DNA of 64,000 nt from Tomitella gaofuii (GCF_014126825.1 NZ_CP059900.1:2680954-2744953), one strand, 5' to 3'. Shown: positions 39,705 through 50,435, counted from the first letter of the stretch. Notes: generated by a model not told the origin, from the letters alone. Numbers and translations: made by a program.

Positions 39705-40399
39705 ATCATAGCGGCATCGGCGTCCTCGACAAGGCCATGGGGGTCCTCCTCGCGGCGGCCGAACGCCCCTGCAACCTCTCGGATCTCTGCGAACGCACCG
39801 CACTGCCCCGCGCCACCGCCCACCGACTCGCCGTGGGGCTGGAGACGCACGGCATGTTGCTGCGCAACGGGGACGGACTGTGGCAGATCGGCCCCCGGGT
39901 GGGCGAGCTCGCGTCCGCGGTACAGGACCCGCTGGTGGACGCCGCCGCACACGTCCTGCCCCGGCTCCGCGACATCACGGGCGAATCGGTGCAGCTCTAC
40001 CGCCGTGACGGCACCGAACGCGTCTGCATCGCGAGCGCTGAGCCGCCTTCCGGGTTGCGCGACACCGTCCCGACCGGCACCCGCCTGCCCATGACGGCCG
40101 GCTCCGGCGCGAAGGTGCTCGCGGCATGGTGCGCCGACCACGTGCGCAAGGATCTGCTCACGGGGGCGCGGTTCACCGAGCGGACCCTCGCCGAGGTCCG
40201 CCGCCGCGGATGGGCACAGTCGAGCGCCGAGCGGGAGCAAGGGGTGGCGAGCGTCGCCGCGCCCATCCGGGATCCCCGCGGCACCGTCGTGGCCGCGATC
40301 TCCGTGTCCGGCCCCACCGACAGGATCGGCCGCCGCCCCGGCACGCGCTGGGCGGACGACCTCCTCGCCGCCGCCGACGCACTGCAGCGCAGGCTCTGA
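39698..40399 (+). CDS. IclR-family regulator beside leuCD (LtbR-like)
   Basis: A 233-residue repressor-type protein. The N-terminal winged helix reads NLSDLCERTALPRATAHRLA, and the C-terminal IclR effector domain includes VPTGTRLPMTAGSGAKVLAAW and VASVAAPIRDP. It is divergent from leuC, the position of LtbR in corynebacteria (leucine and tryptophan genes) and of Rv2989 in M. tuberculosis. The GTG start at 39698 coincides with the predicted transcription start. It probably controls leuCD and itself. Confidence 0.9.
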   Translation: MRHHSGIGVLDKAMGVLLAAAERPCNLSDLCERTALPRATAHRLAVGLETHGMLLRNGDGLWQIGPRVGELASAVQDPLVDAAAHVLPRLRDITGESVQLYRRDGTERVCIASAEPPSGLRDTVPTGTRLPMTAGSGAKVLAAWCADHVRKDLLTGARFTERTLAEVRRRGWAQSSAEREQGVASVAAPIRDPRGTVVAAISVSGPTDRIGRRPGTRWADDLLAAADALQRRL

Positions 40400-40413
40400 G
40401 CCGCCCGACGCCG

Positions 40414-40443
40414 GTAACGAAGCAGTAACCGCGCCGATATACT
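40414..40443 (+). promoter_or_regulatory. Promoter with GTAAC direct repeat upstream of the small gene
   Basis: GTAAC (40414-40418) and GTAAC (40425-40429) are spaced by six bases, followed by a strong -10 box TATACT (40438-40443). There is no -35 consensus; the repeat sits in its place, the layout expected for an activator of the OmpR family. MtrA and GlnR both recognise GTAAC-like repeats. Confidence 0.55.
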
Positions 40444-40519
40444 CTTCGGGCGGCGCGGCTGCGGTGACGTCGCTCCAGTATCCGTACGCACCGAAGTGCA
40501 GTCAGGAAAGGACCCGCCC

Positions 40520-40639
40520 ATGCCTATCGATGAGATCGTCGGCTCCAGTCTCGGCATCCCCTCCTTCTTCATCGTCAAGCTCGCTCAGCTCTCCGTGGTC
40601 ATCCAGGGGCGGGCCGGGCTGGATTCGCTGCTGAGCTGA
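40520..40639 (+). CDS. Candidate 39-residue protein
   Basis: A short frame from ATG 40520 to TGA 40639, starting MPIDEIVGSSLGIPSF and ending GLDSLLS. The middle (FFIVKLAQLSVVIQ) is hydrophobic and could form an amphipathic or membrane-binding helix. It has the parts of a real gene: a TATACT promoter 77 bases upstream, a GGAAAGGA site before the ATG, and a hairpin just after the stop. No family was recognised. It could instead be a small RNA. Confidence 0.6.
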   Translation: MPIDEIVGSSLGIPSFFIVKLAQLSVVIQGRAGLDSLLS

Positions 40640-40655
40640 TCGGCGCGCAGATCAC

Positions 40656-40685
40656 CGCCCCCACCGGCCACGGCCGTTGGGGGCG
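40656..40685 (+). terminator. Terminator-like hairpin after the small gene
   Basis: An 8-bp stem (40656-40663 with 40678-40685) with a GC-rich inner part, 16 bases after the stop at 40639. The following bases TTCGTGATTTC are only weakly T-rich. Confidence 0.65.
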
Positions 40686-40769
40686 TTCGTGATTTCGGGG
40701 GATCTCACCGATTGCGCATCCCCCGCAGCAGAAAGCGGGCCCACCCCGGAAACGAGGTGGGCCCGCTTG

Positions 40770-40845
40770 TGGTAGCCCCGACGGGATTCGAACCCGCGTT
40801 ACCGCCTTGAGAGGGCGGCGTCCTAGGCCGCTAGACGACGGGGCC
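40770..40845 (-). tRNA. tRNA-Glu (anticodon CTC)
   Basis: A complete cloverleaf on the minus strand. The acceptor GGCCCCG pairs with CGGGGCT, the anticodon loop reads CCTCTCAAG with CTC in the centre, and the T arm contains GGTTCGAATCC. The CCA end is encoded (40770-40772). It lies near gltX, which charges it. Confidence 0.95.
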
Positions 40846-41048
40846 AGGAACTTGCCGTATCTTCATTTGTCACCAGCATTCCCGGCCGCGGCACCATCCG
40901 CACACAGAGCGAACCATCGCACTGCACTCGGTGGGCCCCAGCCAGTTTAACCGGCTCGAATCCGCTCTCCAAATCGCCTCCGCGCCGAAACCCTGCACGT
41001 GGCATCTCCGGGCCGTGACGCCCAGAGACGGTGGGAGCGAACTCGTCG

Positions 41049-41120
41049 CTGGGGTACCAGGACTCGAACCTAGAATGGCTGAACCAGAATCAGCTGTGTT
41101 GCCAATTACACCATACCCCA
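41049..41120 (-). tRNA. tRNA-Gln (anticodon CTG)
   Basis: A complete cloverleaf. The acceptor TGGGGTA pairs with TACCCCA, giving the U1-A72 pair usual for tRNA-Gln. The anticodon loop reads GATTCTGGTTC with CTG, and the T arm is AGGTTCGAGTCCT. CCA is not encoded. Mycobacteriales charge this tRNA indirectly through GluRS and GatCAB; gltX and gatB are both in this window. Confidence 0.95.
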
Positions 41121-41269
41121 TCACTTCGACCGGGCACGCGAACGATCCGGCCTTCGCCGGTCTCTCGCTCTCCCGCTCGAACGATGAGAACACTACCAGG
41201 GCCTCCCCCCGTTTACACAAATCGACAGGTGGTGGCGCCCGTCACCCGGCGGCGCACGGGGTCGGGCCG

Positions 41270-41308
41270 CGCCGTCGGGGCCCCGGCGGCGCCGGGGCCC
41301 CGACGGCG
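41270..41308 (-). terminator. Perfect 18-bp hairpin after gltX
   Basis: Arms 41270-41287 and 41291-41308 are exactly complementary with a 3-base loop, eight bases beyond the gltX stop. There is no U run, typical of GC-rich actinobacterial gene ends. Confidence 0.75.
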
Positions 41309-41315
41309 CGGAGGG

Positions 41316-42806
41316 TCATTCTTCCGCCGCGGCTGCCGCGAGTTCCCGAGCCGCCGCGAGCCGGCGCAGGCTCCGCTCACGGCCGAGCAGCTCCATCGAT
41401 TCGAACAGCGGCGGGCTGATGTGCGACCCGCTCACGGCCACGCGGACCGGCCCGAAGGCCTTGCGCGGCTTGATGCCCAGACCGTCGACGAGCGCCCCCT
41501 TGAGGGCCTGTTCGATGGCCTCGGTGTTCCACTCCCCCAGCCCCTCGAGCGCGGCGGTGGCGGCCTCGATCACCGGCACCGCCTCCGCCTTGAGATTCTT
41601 CGCGGCGGACTTTTCGTCCACGACGAACTCGGCGTCCGGGGCGAACAGGAAACGCAGCAGCCCCCACGCGTCGGACAGGACCACGATCCGCGTCTGCACC
41701 AGATCGGCCGCCGCCCGCCACACGGCCTCGTCGACGTCCCCGGGGAGCTGCCCCGCTGCCGTGAGGAATGCGCGCAGGCGCTCCGCGAAGTCGGCCGGCT
41801 CGAGCAGCCGGATGTGCTCGGCGTTGATCGCGTCGGCCTTCTTCTGGTCGAACCGGGCCGGATTGGAGTTGACCGCACCGATGTCGAAGGCCGCGACCAT
41901 CTCGTCCATGGAGAACACGTCGTGGTCGTCGGAGATCCCCCAGCCCAGCAGTGCCAGATAGTTCAGCAGCCCCTCGGGGAGGAAGCCGCGGTCGCGGTGG
42001 TGGAACAAGCTGGACTCCGGGTCGCGCTTGGACAGCTTCTTGTTGCCCGCGCCCATCACGAACGGCAGGTGCCCGAACCGCGGGGTGAACTCCGCCACGC
42101 CGATCCGCTGCAGGGCCGCATACAGCGCGAGCTGCCGCGGCGTGCTGGAGAGCAGGTCCTCGCCGCGCAGCACGTGGGTGATGCCCATCATCGCGTCGTC
42201 GACGGGGTTGACCAGCGTGTACAGCGGCACGCCGTTGCCGCGGGTCAGGGCGAAGTCCGGCACGCTCCCGGCCCGGAACGACACTTCCCCGCGCACGAGG
42301 TCGGTCCACGTCAGATCCTCGTCGGGCATCCGCAGGCGGACCACCGGCCTGCGCCCCTGCTCCACGAACGCCGCCCGCTGCTCCGCGGTGAGGTCGCGGT
42401 CGAAGTTGTCGTAGCCCAGCTTCGGGTCGCGGCCGGCGGCGCGGTGCCGCTCCTCGACCTCCTCGGGGGTGGAAAACGACTCGTAGGCGTCGCCCGACTC
42501 GACGAGCCGCCGCACCACGTCCAGGTGGAGGTCGCGCCGCTGCGACTGCCGATACGGCGCGTGCGGGCCGCCGACGTCCGGCCCCTCGTCCCAGTCGATC
42601 CCCAGCCACTGCAACGCGTCGATGATCGCGTGGTACGACTCCTCGCTGTCGCGCGCGGCGTCGGTGTCTTCGATCCGGAAGACCAGCTTGCCCCCCGTGT
42701 GACGGGCGTAGGCCCAGTTGAACAGCGCGGTGCGCACGAGCCCGACGTGCGGCGTACCGGTGGGCGAAGGGCAGAATCTGACGCGGACTTCAGACGGAGT
42801 GCTCAT
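41316..42806 (-). CDS. gltX: Glutamyl-tRNA synthetase
   Basis: Class I synthetase, 496 residues. The HIGH-type motif is in [20 protein letters not shown] and the KMSKS-type motif in [22 protein letters not shown] is characteristic of GluRS. In organisms without GlnRS it also charges tRNA-Gln with glutamate. The two cognate tRNA genes lie just downstream. Confidence 0.97.
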   Translation of the reverse strand: MSTPSEVRVRFCPSPTGTPHVGLVRTALFNWAYARHTGGKLVFRIEDTDAARDSEESYHAIIDALQWLGIDWDEGPDVGGPHAPYRQSQRRDLHLDVVRRLVESGDAYESFSTPEEVEERHRAAGRDPKLGYDNFDRDLTAEQRAAFVEQGRRPVVRLRMPDEDLTWTDLVRGEVSFRAGSVPDFALTRGNGVPLYTLVNPVDDAMMGITHVLRGEDLLSSTPRQLALYAALQRIGVAEFTPRFGHLPFVMGAGNKKLSKRDPESSLFHHRDRGFLPEGLLNYLALLGWGISDDHDVFSMDEMVAAFDIGAVNSNPARFDQKKADAINAEHIRLLEPADFAERLRAFLTAAGQLPGDVDEAVWRAAADLVQTRIVVLSDAWGLLRFLFAPDAEFVVDEKSAAKNLKAEAVPVIEAATAALEGLGEWNTEAIEQALKGALVDGLGIKPRKAFGPVRVAVSGSHISPPLFESMELLGRERSLRRLAAARELAAAAAEE

Positions 42807-42879
42807 GCCCGGAAGCCTAGTCGGCGCATGTCAGGTCCCCCGCAGCCGCGCCCTGCGTCCGCCGGGCCCCGCTCTACCG

Positions 42880-44517
42880 TCATCCCTGCACCCGCGAAGT
42901 GCGGCCTTCCCACTCCTTGTCGCGCAGTGCGTTCTTGCGGATCTTGCCGGTCGAGGTCGTGGGCAGTTCCACCACAAACTCCACCGCCCCCGGCGCCTTG
43001 TACCGCGCGATGCGGGCCCGGACGTGGTCGATCAGATCGACTGCCGCCACGTCGGCCCCGTCCGCGAGCACGACGAAGGCCTTCGGCCGTTCCCCCCATT
43101 TCTCGTCGGGCACCCCGACGACGGCCACATCGCGCACCGCCGGGTGCGTCAGCAGCGCCTGCTCCACCTCGATGGTCGAGATGTTCTCGCCGCCGGAGAC
43201 GACGACGTCCTTGGCGCGGTCGAGGATCTGCACGTACCCGTCGGGGTGCATGACCGCCAGGTCCCCCGAGTGGAACCATCCGCCGCGGAACGCCTCGGCC
43301 GTCGCCTCGTCGCCGCGGAAGTAGCCCTTCATCACGCCATTGCCCCGCATGACGATCTCGCCCATCGTGGCGCCGTCGCGTGGCACGTCCACCAGTTCGT
43401 CCCCCGGACGCTGTTCGACGACCCGCATCCGGTCCCCGCTCACCATGCCGATGCCCTGGCGCGCCATGAGCGCGGCACGCTCGTCCGCGGGCAGCCCCGC
43501 CCACGCCGGCTGCGGCTCGCACGACGAGTAGGGCCCGTACGTCTCGGTGAGCCCGTAAACGTGGACGACGGTGATGCCGAGGGCCTCGAACTTCGCGATG
43601 ATCGTCGGCGACGGCGGCGCCCCCGCCGTCACCATCGACAACGCGCCGCCCATCGGGCGCGCGTCGGAGGACGCCGCCATCGTGTTGAGAACGGTGGGCG
43701 CACCGGCCATGCGCGTGATGCGTTCCTCGCCGATGAGCCGCCAGACGTCTTCGCCGCGCACGGCACGCAGGCACACGTGCGTTCCGGAGACCGCCGTGAG
43801 CGCCCACGTGGTGCACCAGCCGTTGCAGTGGAACATCGGCAGCGTCCACAGGTACCGGGTGAGCGGCGCGAGGTCCTGCGTGACCACCTCGCCCAGCGCG
43901 TTCAGATACGCGCCCCGGTGCGTGTACATCACGCCCTTGGGCCGGCCGGTGGTGCCCGAGGTGTAGTTGACCGCGATGGTCGCGGTCTCGTCGTCCACCT
44001 CCCACGCGTACGGCGCCGCCGGGGCCAGTGCGATCCAGTCGGCGTACGCCTCGACCCGGTCCGCACCCGGGCCACCGCCGGTCCGGAGTGCGCCGGGGCC
44101 GCCGCCGGCGTCCGGGTGCACCACGACGGCACCCACTCCGTCCGGGACCCCCGCCGCCACCACGGGTGCGAGCAGTTCGGCGTCGCCGAACAGGAAGCGA
44201 GCCCCGGAATGCTCGAGGATGTACCGGACCTCGGGCACGGCCAGCCGGGTGTTCATCATCACCAGTACGCCGCCGGCCAGCGGCACCGCGTAATGCGCGA
44301 TCAGTGCTTCGGCACTGTTGGGCGCGAGCACCGCCACGGTCTCCCCGGCGGCGAGGCCCCGGGCGCGCAGGCCCGCCGCCAGGCGTTGCACGGTGTCCGC
44401 CATCTCACGATGGCTGAACCGCCGCGGTCCGTCGACGATCGCCTCGGCATCCGGGTGCGCCTCGAGCGAGCGCTCCAGGAATCGCAGCGGGGTGAGCGGT
44501 GTGTCCAGGCCGGCCAT
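42880..44517 (-). CDS. Acyl-CoA synthetase (FadD-like, AMP-binding)
   Basis: A 545-residue adenylate-forming enzyme that activates a carboxylic acid to its CoA thioester. The AMP-binding signature is VNYTSGTTGRPKGVMYTHRG, the second core motif HVYGLTETYGP, and the catalytic C-terminal lysine is in TSTGKIRKNALRDK. It resembles medium-chain acyl-CoA synthetases; the exact substrate is unknown. It lies between gltX and a FAH-family gene, with a gap of about 120 bases to the latter. Confidence 0.88.
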   Translation of the reverse strand: MAGLDTPLTPLRFLERSLEAHPDAEAIVDGPRRFSHREMADTVQRLAAGLRARGLAAGETVAVLAPNSAEALIAHYAVPLAGGVLVMMNTRLAVPEVRYILEHSGARFLFGDAELLAPVVAAGVPDGVGAVVVHPDAGGGPGALRTGGGPGADRVEAYADWIALAPAAPYAWEVDDETATIAVNYTSGTTGRPKGVMYTHRGAYLNALGEVVTQDLAPLTRYLWTLPMFHCNGWCTTWALTAVSGTHVCLRAVRGEDVWRLIGEERITRMAGAPTVLNTMAASSDARPMGGALSMVTAGAPPSPTIIAKFEALGITVVHVYGLTETYGPYSSCEPQPAWAGLPADERAALMARQGIGMVSGDRMRVVEQRPGDELVDVPRDGATMGEIVMRGNGVMKGYFRGDEATAEAFRGGWFHSGDLAVMHPDGYVQILDRAKDVVVSGGENISTIEVEQALLTHPAVRDVAVVGVPDEKWGERPKAFVVLADGADVAAVDLIDHVRARIARYKAPGAVEFVVELPTTSTGKIRKNALRDKEWEGRTSRVQG

Positions 44518-44637
44518 GACGACTCCTCGATCTCAGCGGGTGTTCGCTACCTGCACTGTGATCCTCGGCACGCGCATTGTCACCCCCCGGTCGGGGTCAT
44601 TCCGAGCGGTCCGCTCCCGCCCGCGGCGCCACGCCGC

Positions 44638-45438
44638 TCAGGCCCGGTCGGCGACGGGGTTGCGCAGCAGGCCGATGCCGTCGACCGCCACGCCCACCGT
44701 CTGCCCGGCCGACATCGGCCCCACCCCGGCGGGCGTGCCCGTGAGGATGACGTCGCCGGGCAGCAAGGTCATCACGTCCGAGATCCAGGCGATGAGGGTC
44801 GGGATGTCATGCAGCAGCAGCGACGTGTTCGAGTCCTGCACCACCTCCCCGTCGAGCGTCGTGCGCAGGCGCACCGCGGAGGCGTCGAGGTCGGTTTCGA
44901 TCCAGGGGCCCATGGGGCAGAACGAGTCGTGCCCCTTGGCGCGGGTCCACTGGCCGTCGTGGCGCTGCTGGTCGCGGGCGGTGACGTCGTTGGCGCAGGT
45001 GTACCCCAGCACCACCTCCAGCGCACGCTCGGCCGGCACCGACTTGGCCACCTGGCCGATGACGACGGCGAGTTCGCCCTCGTAGTGGACCTCCTGGGAG
45101 GTCGGCGGCCGGTTGATCGGCACGTCCGGCCCGATGATCGAGGTGGACGGCTTGATGAAGATCACCGGGTCCGCCGGTGGCTCGCTGCCCATCTCGGCAG
45201 CGTGGTCTGCGTAGTTCTTGCCGACGCAGATGACCTTGCTGGCGAGGATCGGCGCCAGCAGCCGGACCTCCGCCAGCGACCAGCTGCGGCCGGTGAACGT
45301 GGGGGTGCCGAACGGGTGGTCCTTGATCTCGTGCGCGCGCATCTCGGCGGGCACGCGGCCGCTGGTCATGTCCACGTCGCCGTCGTCGATCTTGACGAAG
45401 GCGACACCGTCCGTGCTGATCACTCGTCCCAGTCGCAT
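44638..45438 (-). CDS. Fumarylacetoacetate hydrolase family protein
   Basis: A 266-residue metal-dependent FAH-fold enzyme. Conserved elements are VICVGKNYADHAAEMG, the metal ligands in VHYEGELAVVIG, NDVTARDQQ, the KGHDSFCPMGPW region and GDVILTGTPAGVG. Family members hydrolyse or decarboxylate 2-oxo acids and acylpyruvates. It occupies the position of Rv2993c (annotated as HpcE-like), but the pathway cannot be told here. Confidence 0.88.
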   Translation of the reverse strand: MRLGRVISTDGVAFVKIDDGDVDMTSGRVPAEMRAHEIKDHPFGTPTFTGRSWSLAEVRLLAPILASKVICVGKNYADHAAEMGSEPPADPVIFIKPSTSIIGPDVPINRPPTSQEVHYEGELAVVIGQVAKSVPAERALEVVLGYTCANDVTARDQQRHDGQWTRAKGHDSFCPMGPWIETDLDASAVRLRTTLDGEVVQDSNTSLLLHDIPTLIAWISDVMTLLPGDVILTGTPAGVGPMSAGQTVGVAVDGIGLLRNPVADRA

Positions 45439-45475
45439 GCGCTCATCCTAACGGCGTCCCACCGGACGGCGTACG

Positions 45476-45522
45476 ACGGCGACGGCCCGCCCCCGATCGT
45501 GCCGGGGGCGGGCCGTCGCCGT
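45476..45522 (-). terminator. Perfect 19-bp hairpin after leuB
   Basis: Arms 45476-45494 and 45504-45522 are exactly complementary with a 9-base loop, 23 bases beyond the leuB stop and just upstream of the FAH-family gene. There is no U run. Confidence 0.78.
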
Positions 45523-45545
45523 GCCGCAGAAGCGGTCGCCGCGCC

Positions 45546-46553
45546 TCAGATGCGCGCGATGATGCGTTCGCCCGTCTCCGCGGTGCCCGCGGACCCCGTG
45601 CGCTCGCGCAGGTCCGCGGCGACGGCCTGCTCGATGCGTGCGGACTCCTCGGTGCGTCCGAGGTGTTCGAGCAGCAGTGAGGCCGACAGGATCGCGGCGG
45701 TGGGGTCGGCCTTGTCCTGACCGGCGATGTCCGGAGCACTGCCGTGCACCGGCTCGAACATGCTCGGATTGGTGCCTGTGGCGTCGATGTTGCCGCTGGC
45801 CGCCAGCCCGATGCCGCCACTGACCGCGGCCGCGAGGTCGGTGATGATGTCCCCGAACAGGTTGTCGGTGACGATCACGTCGAACCGTCCCGGGTCGGTC
45901 ACCATGTGGATGGTGGCGGCGTCGACGTGCATGTACGCCCGCTCCACATCCGGGTACTCGGCGCCGACCTCCTCGACCGTGCGGGTCCACAACGTGCCCG
46001 CGTAGGCCAGCACGTTGTTCTTGTGCACCAACGTGAGGCGTCCCCGGCGCGCGGACGCCTTCTCGAACGCGTAGCGCACCACGCGCTCCACACCGAACCG
46101 GGTGTTGGTGCTGACCTCGGTGGCGACCTCGTGCGGCGTATCCACCCGGATGGCGCCGCCCGTGCCGGTGTAGGGCCCCTCGGTGCCCTCGCGGACGACG
46201 AGGAAGTCGATCGTCGGCGTCCCGGACAGCGGGCTCGTCACGCCCGCGTACAGCTTGGACGGGCGCAGGTTCACGTGGTGGTCCAGCGCGAACCGCGTAT
46301 TGAGCAGCAGGCCGCGCTCGAGCACGCCGCTGGGCACGGACGGGTCGCCGATCGCGCCGAGCAGGATCGCGTCGTGCCCGCGGATCTCGTCGAGCACGCC
46401 GTCCGGCATGAGCTCCCCGGTGCGGTGATACCGCTGGGCGCCCAGGTCGTACTCGGTGGTCTCCACGCCCGGAACCACGGTACGCAGCGCCCCCAGGGCC
46501 TGGCCGACCACCTCGGGGCCGATCCCGTCGCCTGCGATGACGGCGAGTTTCAT
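45546..46553 (-). CDS. leuB: 3-isopropylmalate dehydrogenase
   Basis: Oxidative decarboxylation step of leucine synthesis, 335 residues. [20 protein letters not shown] is at the start, [14 protein letters not shown] and [15 protein letters not shown] form the substrate and cofactor sites, and [14 protein letters not shown] is the NAD-binding signature. The ATG at 46553 is chosen over an upstream start on family length. serA lies 117 bases upstream. Confidence 0.96.
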   Translation of the reverse strand: MKLAVIAGDGIGPEVVGQALGALRTVVPGVETTEYDLGAQRYHRTGELMPDGVLDEIRGHDAILLGAIGDPSVPSGVLERGLLLNTRFALDHHVNLRPSKLYAGVTSPLSGTPTIDFLVVREGTEGPYTGTGGAIRVDTPHEVATEVSTNTRFGVERVVRYAFEKASARRGRLTLVHKNNVLAYAGTLWTRTVEEVGAEYPDVERAYMHVDAATIHMVTDPGRFDVIVTDNLFGDIITDLAAAVSGGIGLAASGNIDATGTNPSMFEPVHGSAPDIAGQDKADPTAAILSASLLLEHLGRTEESARIEQAVAADLRERTGSAGTAETGERIIARI

Positions 46554-46670
46554 CGTTTCCTCACTTCGCATGGTCCGCGGAGCACCGGGCGGCGCGCCGC
46601 GTATTCGTCAGTAGGACACGCCGCCGGTCCGCGGCGGCAGCGGTGGGCGCGGGCCGGCCCCGCCGCGTCG

Positions 46671-48266
46671 TCAGGACAGCTCGACCTGCTCGACGCGGGA
46701 GGCGGACACGGCGTCCTTGAGGCCGGTGAGCACGTCGTCGGACGCCGTCTCGGAGAGCCGCAGGATGATCGTGGCACCGGTGCCCTCCGCGTCGTGCGAG
46801 AGGGCCGCGGCCTGGATGTCGATGCCCGCGTCGCCCAGCACCGTGCCGATCTTGCCCAGCGCGCCCGGGGCGTCCGCGTAGCTGATGAGCACGTTGTTGC
46901 CCTCGGCGCGGATGTCGAAGCTGCGGCCGTTGATCCTGACCAGCTTCTCCACCTGCTGCAGCCCAGTGAGCGCGCCCGCCACCGACACCACGCCGCCGTC
47001 CGCCGTGACGGCCTTGACCTCCACCACGCTGCGGTGCGTGCTGCTCTCGGTGTGCGTGTCCACGCTGACGGTGACGCCGCGCTGCTCGGCCATCTGCGGC
47101 GCGTTGACGAAGGTGACCGCGTCGTCGGTGATCGCCGAGAACATGCCGCGCAGCGCGGCGAGCCCGAGGATCTCGACGGTGGCGGAGGACAGCTCGCCGC
47201 GCACGTCCACCTGCACCGTGCTGGGCGCGCCCTCCGAGAGGATCCCGGCGACCAGGCCGAGCTTGCGCACCAGCTCGAGCCAGGGCGAGACCTCCTCGCC
47301 CACAGGGCCTCCGGAGACGTTGACGGCGTCGGGGACGAACTCGCCGGCCAGCGCCAGCAGCACGGACTTGGCGACGTCCGTGCCCGCGCGGTCCTGCGCC
47401 TCCGCGGTGGACGCGCCCAGGTGCGGGGTCACCACCACCTGGTCCAGGGCGAACAGCGGGGAATCCGTGCACGGCTCGGTGGCGTAGACGTCGAATCCGG
47501 CGCCGCGCACCCGCCCGGAGACGATGGCGTCGTGCAGGGCGTCCTCGTCGATGAGGCCGCCGCGCGCGGCGTTGACGATGATGGCGCCCTCCTTGATGCC
47601 CGCCAGCTGCTCCGCGCCGATGAGGCCCTTGGTCTCCGGCGTCTTCGGCAGGTGCACGGTGATCATGTCCGCGCGCGCGAGGAGCTCGTCCAGGCTGAGC
47701 AGTTCGATCCCGAGCTGCGCGGCGCGCGCGGCCGGCAGGTAGGGGTCGTAGGCGACGATCTTGGTTTCGAACGCCGCCAGCCGCTGCGCCACCAGCTGGC
47801 CGATGCGCCCGAGGCCGACGATGCCGACGGTCTTGTCGAGCAGCTCGACGCCGTTGAAGCTGCTGCGCTTCCACTCACCGTCGCGCAGCGTCTTGTCCGC
47901 CGCAGGAATCTGCCGCGCCGTGGACATGAGCAGCGCGATCGCGTGCTCCGCCGCGGAATGGATGTTGGAGGTGGGCGCGTTGACCACCATCACGCCGCGC
48001 TCGGTGGCGGCGGGGATGTCGACGTTGTCCAGGCCCACCCCGGCGCGTCCCACGATCTTCAGGTTGGGGGCCGCGGCGAGCACCTCGGCATCCACCGTCG
48101 TCGCGGAGCGCACCAGCAGCGCGTCCGCATCCGGGACCGCGGCGAGCAGCTCGGGCCGATGGGGACCATCGACCCAGCGGACCTCGACATCTCCCCCGAG
48201 CGCCTCGACGGTCGACTGGGCCAGCTTGTCTGCGATCAGGACTACGGGACGGCCTGACTGGGTCAC
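46671..48266 (-). CDS. serA: D-3-phosphoglycerate dehydrogenase
   Basis: First step of serine synthesis. The 531-residue long form has an N-terminal catalytic domain (VGRAGVGLDNVD, TVGIVGLGRIGQLVAQRL, AARGGLIDE, TPHLGASTAEAQ), an intervening domain (ASB) and a C-terminal ACT domain (NNVLISYADAPGALGKIG), as in mycobacteria. The GTG at 48266 follows GGGGAGA. It is divergent from the protease gene. Confidence 0.96.
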   Translation of the reverse strand: MTQSGRPVVLIADKLAQSTVEALGGDVEVRWVDGPHRPELLAAVPDADALLVRSATTVDAEVLAAAPNLKIVGRAGVGLDNVDIPAATERGVMVVNAPTSNIHSAAEHAIALLMSTARQIPAADKTLRDGEWKRSSFNGVELLDKTVGIVGLGRIGQLVAQRLAAFETKIVAYDPYLPAARAAQLGIELLSLDELLARADMITVHLPKTPETKGLIGAEQLAGIKEGAIIVNAARGGLIDEDALHDAIVSGRVRGAGFDVYATEPCTDSPLFALDQVVVTPHLGASTAEAQDRAGTDVAKSVLLALAGEFVPDAVNVSGGPVGEEVSPWLELVRKLGLVAGILSEGAPSTVQVDVRGELSSATVEILGLAALRGMFSAITDDAVTFVNAPQMAEQRGVTVSVDTHTESSTHRSVVEVKAVTADGGVVSVAGALTGLQQVEKLVRINGRSFDIRAEGNNVLISYADAPGALGKIGTVLGDAGIDIQAAALSHDAEGTGATIILRLSETASDDVLTGLKDAVSASRVEQVELS

Positions 48267-48455
48267 GGGTGTGTCTCCCCTGCGGTAGTGGAATATCTGG
48301 ACCGCCCCAGCTTACGGCCCCGTGGCCGCAGTCCCGACGTCGCATCCGGCGCCGCCCGCCGCCGCGCGCCTCTTGTAGCGGTGACACGGATTGTGCTCCC
48401 ATACGATGGCACCATCCGCGACGAATGCGGACCGGTCGAGACGAGGGGATCACCC

Positions 48456-49190
48456 GTGCACGTTCTTTCCCGCACACACAACCCGCGCTTCCGCGCGCGC
48501 ACGGCGCGTCCGCACCGGATGCGCAGGGCGTGGACGGCCGCGGCCGCGGCGGTCGTCACGGCGGCATCGGCGGTCTCGCTGGCCGCGCCCGCCACGGCCG
48601 CACCGGCCCAGGCGGTATTGGGCGGCGGCTCCGGGATCCTCCTGGTGGACGGGGCGGGCGACATCGCGGCATGCACGCTCACGACGATCGGGCAGGACGG
48701 CGGCGGCCGGCTCGTGGGCCTCACCGCCGGGCACTGCGGCGACCCGGGCGACGCGGTGGTGCCGGAGTTCGGCTGGGACGGCACACCGGTCGGCACGATC
48801 GTCGACGAGTACCCGGCGCTCGACGTCGCCGTCGTGCAGTTCGACCCCGCGTTGGTCGTCCCCGTCAACGAGGTGGGCGGCATCACGATCACGCGCACCG
48901 GCAGCCCCGTCAACTTTCCCGGCGTCGCCTGCAAGGACGGGCGCACCACCGGCGTCACGTGCGGCGTCACCTGGCTCACCGACACCGTGCGGCACGAGAC
49001 CTGGACCCAGATCTGCGTCATGGAGGGCGATTCCGGCGCGCCCGTGGTGGTCGGCACGACCCTCGTCGGCATGGTCAACGCCTTCATCCAGGTGCCCTGC
49101 CTGAGCCCCACCGTGGGCACCACCATGGTCGCGGCGCTGGACGCGATCAACGCCGCCGGCGGTGTCGGCGCCGGGTTCCGGCCCATCTGA
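48456..49190 (+). CDS. Secreted trypsin-like serine protease
   Basis: A 244-residue S1-type protease. An N-terminal arginine cluster (RPHRMRRA) and a hydrophobic run ending ATAAPA form a Sec signal peptide with cleavage near residue 50. The catalytic triad is visible: His93 (LTAGHCG), Asp123 (ALDVAVV) and Ser193 (GDSGAP). Cysteine pairs 73/94, 159/169 and 187/215 probably form disulfides. The GTG start follows GAGGGG. It sits alone between divergent serA and convergent ilvC. The substrate is unknown. Confidence 0.85.
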   Translation: MHVLSRTHNPRFRARTARPHRMRRAWTAAAAAVVTAASAVSLAAPATAAPAQAVLGGGSGILLVDGAGDIAACTLTTIGQDGGGRLVGLTAGHCGDPGDAVVPEFGWDGTPVGTIVDEYPALDVAVVQFDPALVVPVNEVGGITITRTGSPVNFPGVACKDGRTTGVTCGVTWLTDTVRHETWTQICVMEGDSGAPVVVGTTLVGMVNAFIQVPCLSPTVGTTMVAALDAINAAGGVGAGFRPI

Positions 49191-49240
49191 CCGGCACGCA
49201 CGGTCACGCACGGTCACGGACCGGGAACCTCCGCAAACGA

Positions 49241-49280
49241 CGACGCCGCCCGCCCCCACTGCCGGGGGCGGGCGGCGTCG
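49241..49280. terminator. Perfect 17-bp hairpin between the protease gene and ilvC
   Basis: Arms 49241-49257 and 49264-49280 are exactly complementary with a 6-base loop, in the convergent gap, so it can serve both strands. There is no U run. Confidence 0.8.
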
Positions 49281-49319
49281 ACTGCGCGCGGTGCGCCTGC
49301 GTCCGCGCGCGGAGGGGCG

Positions 49320-50345
<1,026 letters not shown>

Positions 50346-50435
50346 TCATAGAGTGTTCGGCGGTGCTGCCAGTGCCGAGGACGAGCATTGTGCGTGCGGT
50401 GCGTGACCGGAGTCTCCGGCCGTGTACCGGTGAAT

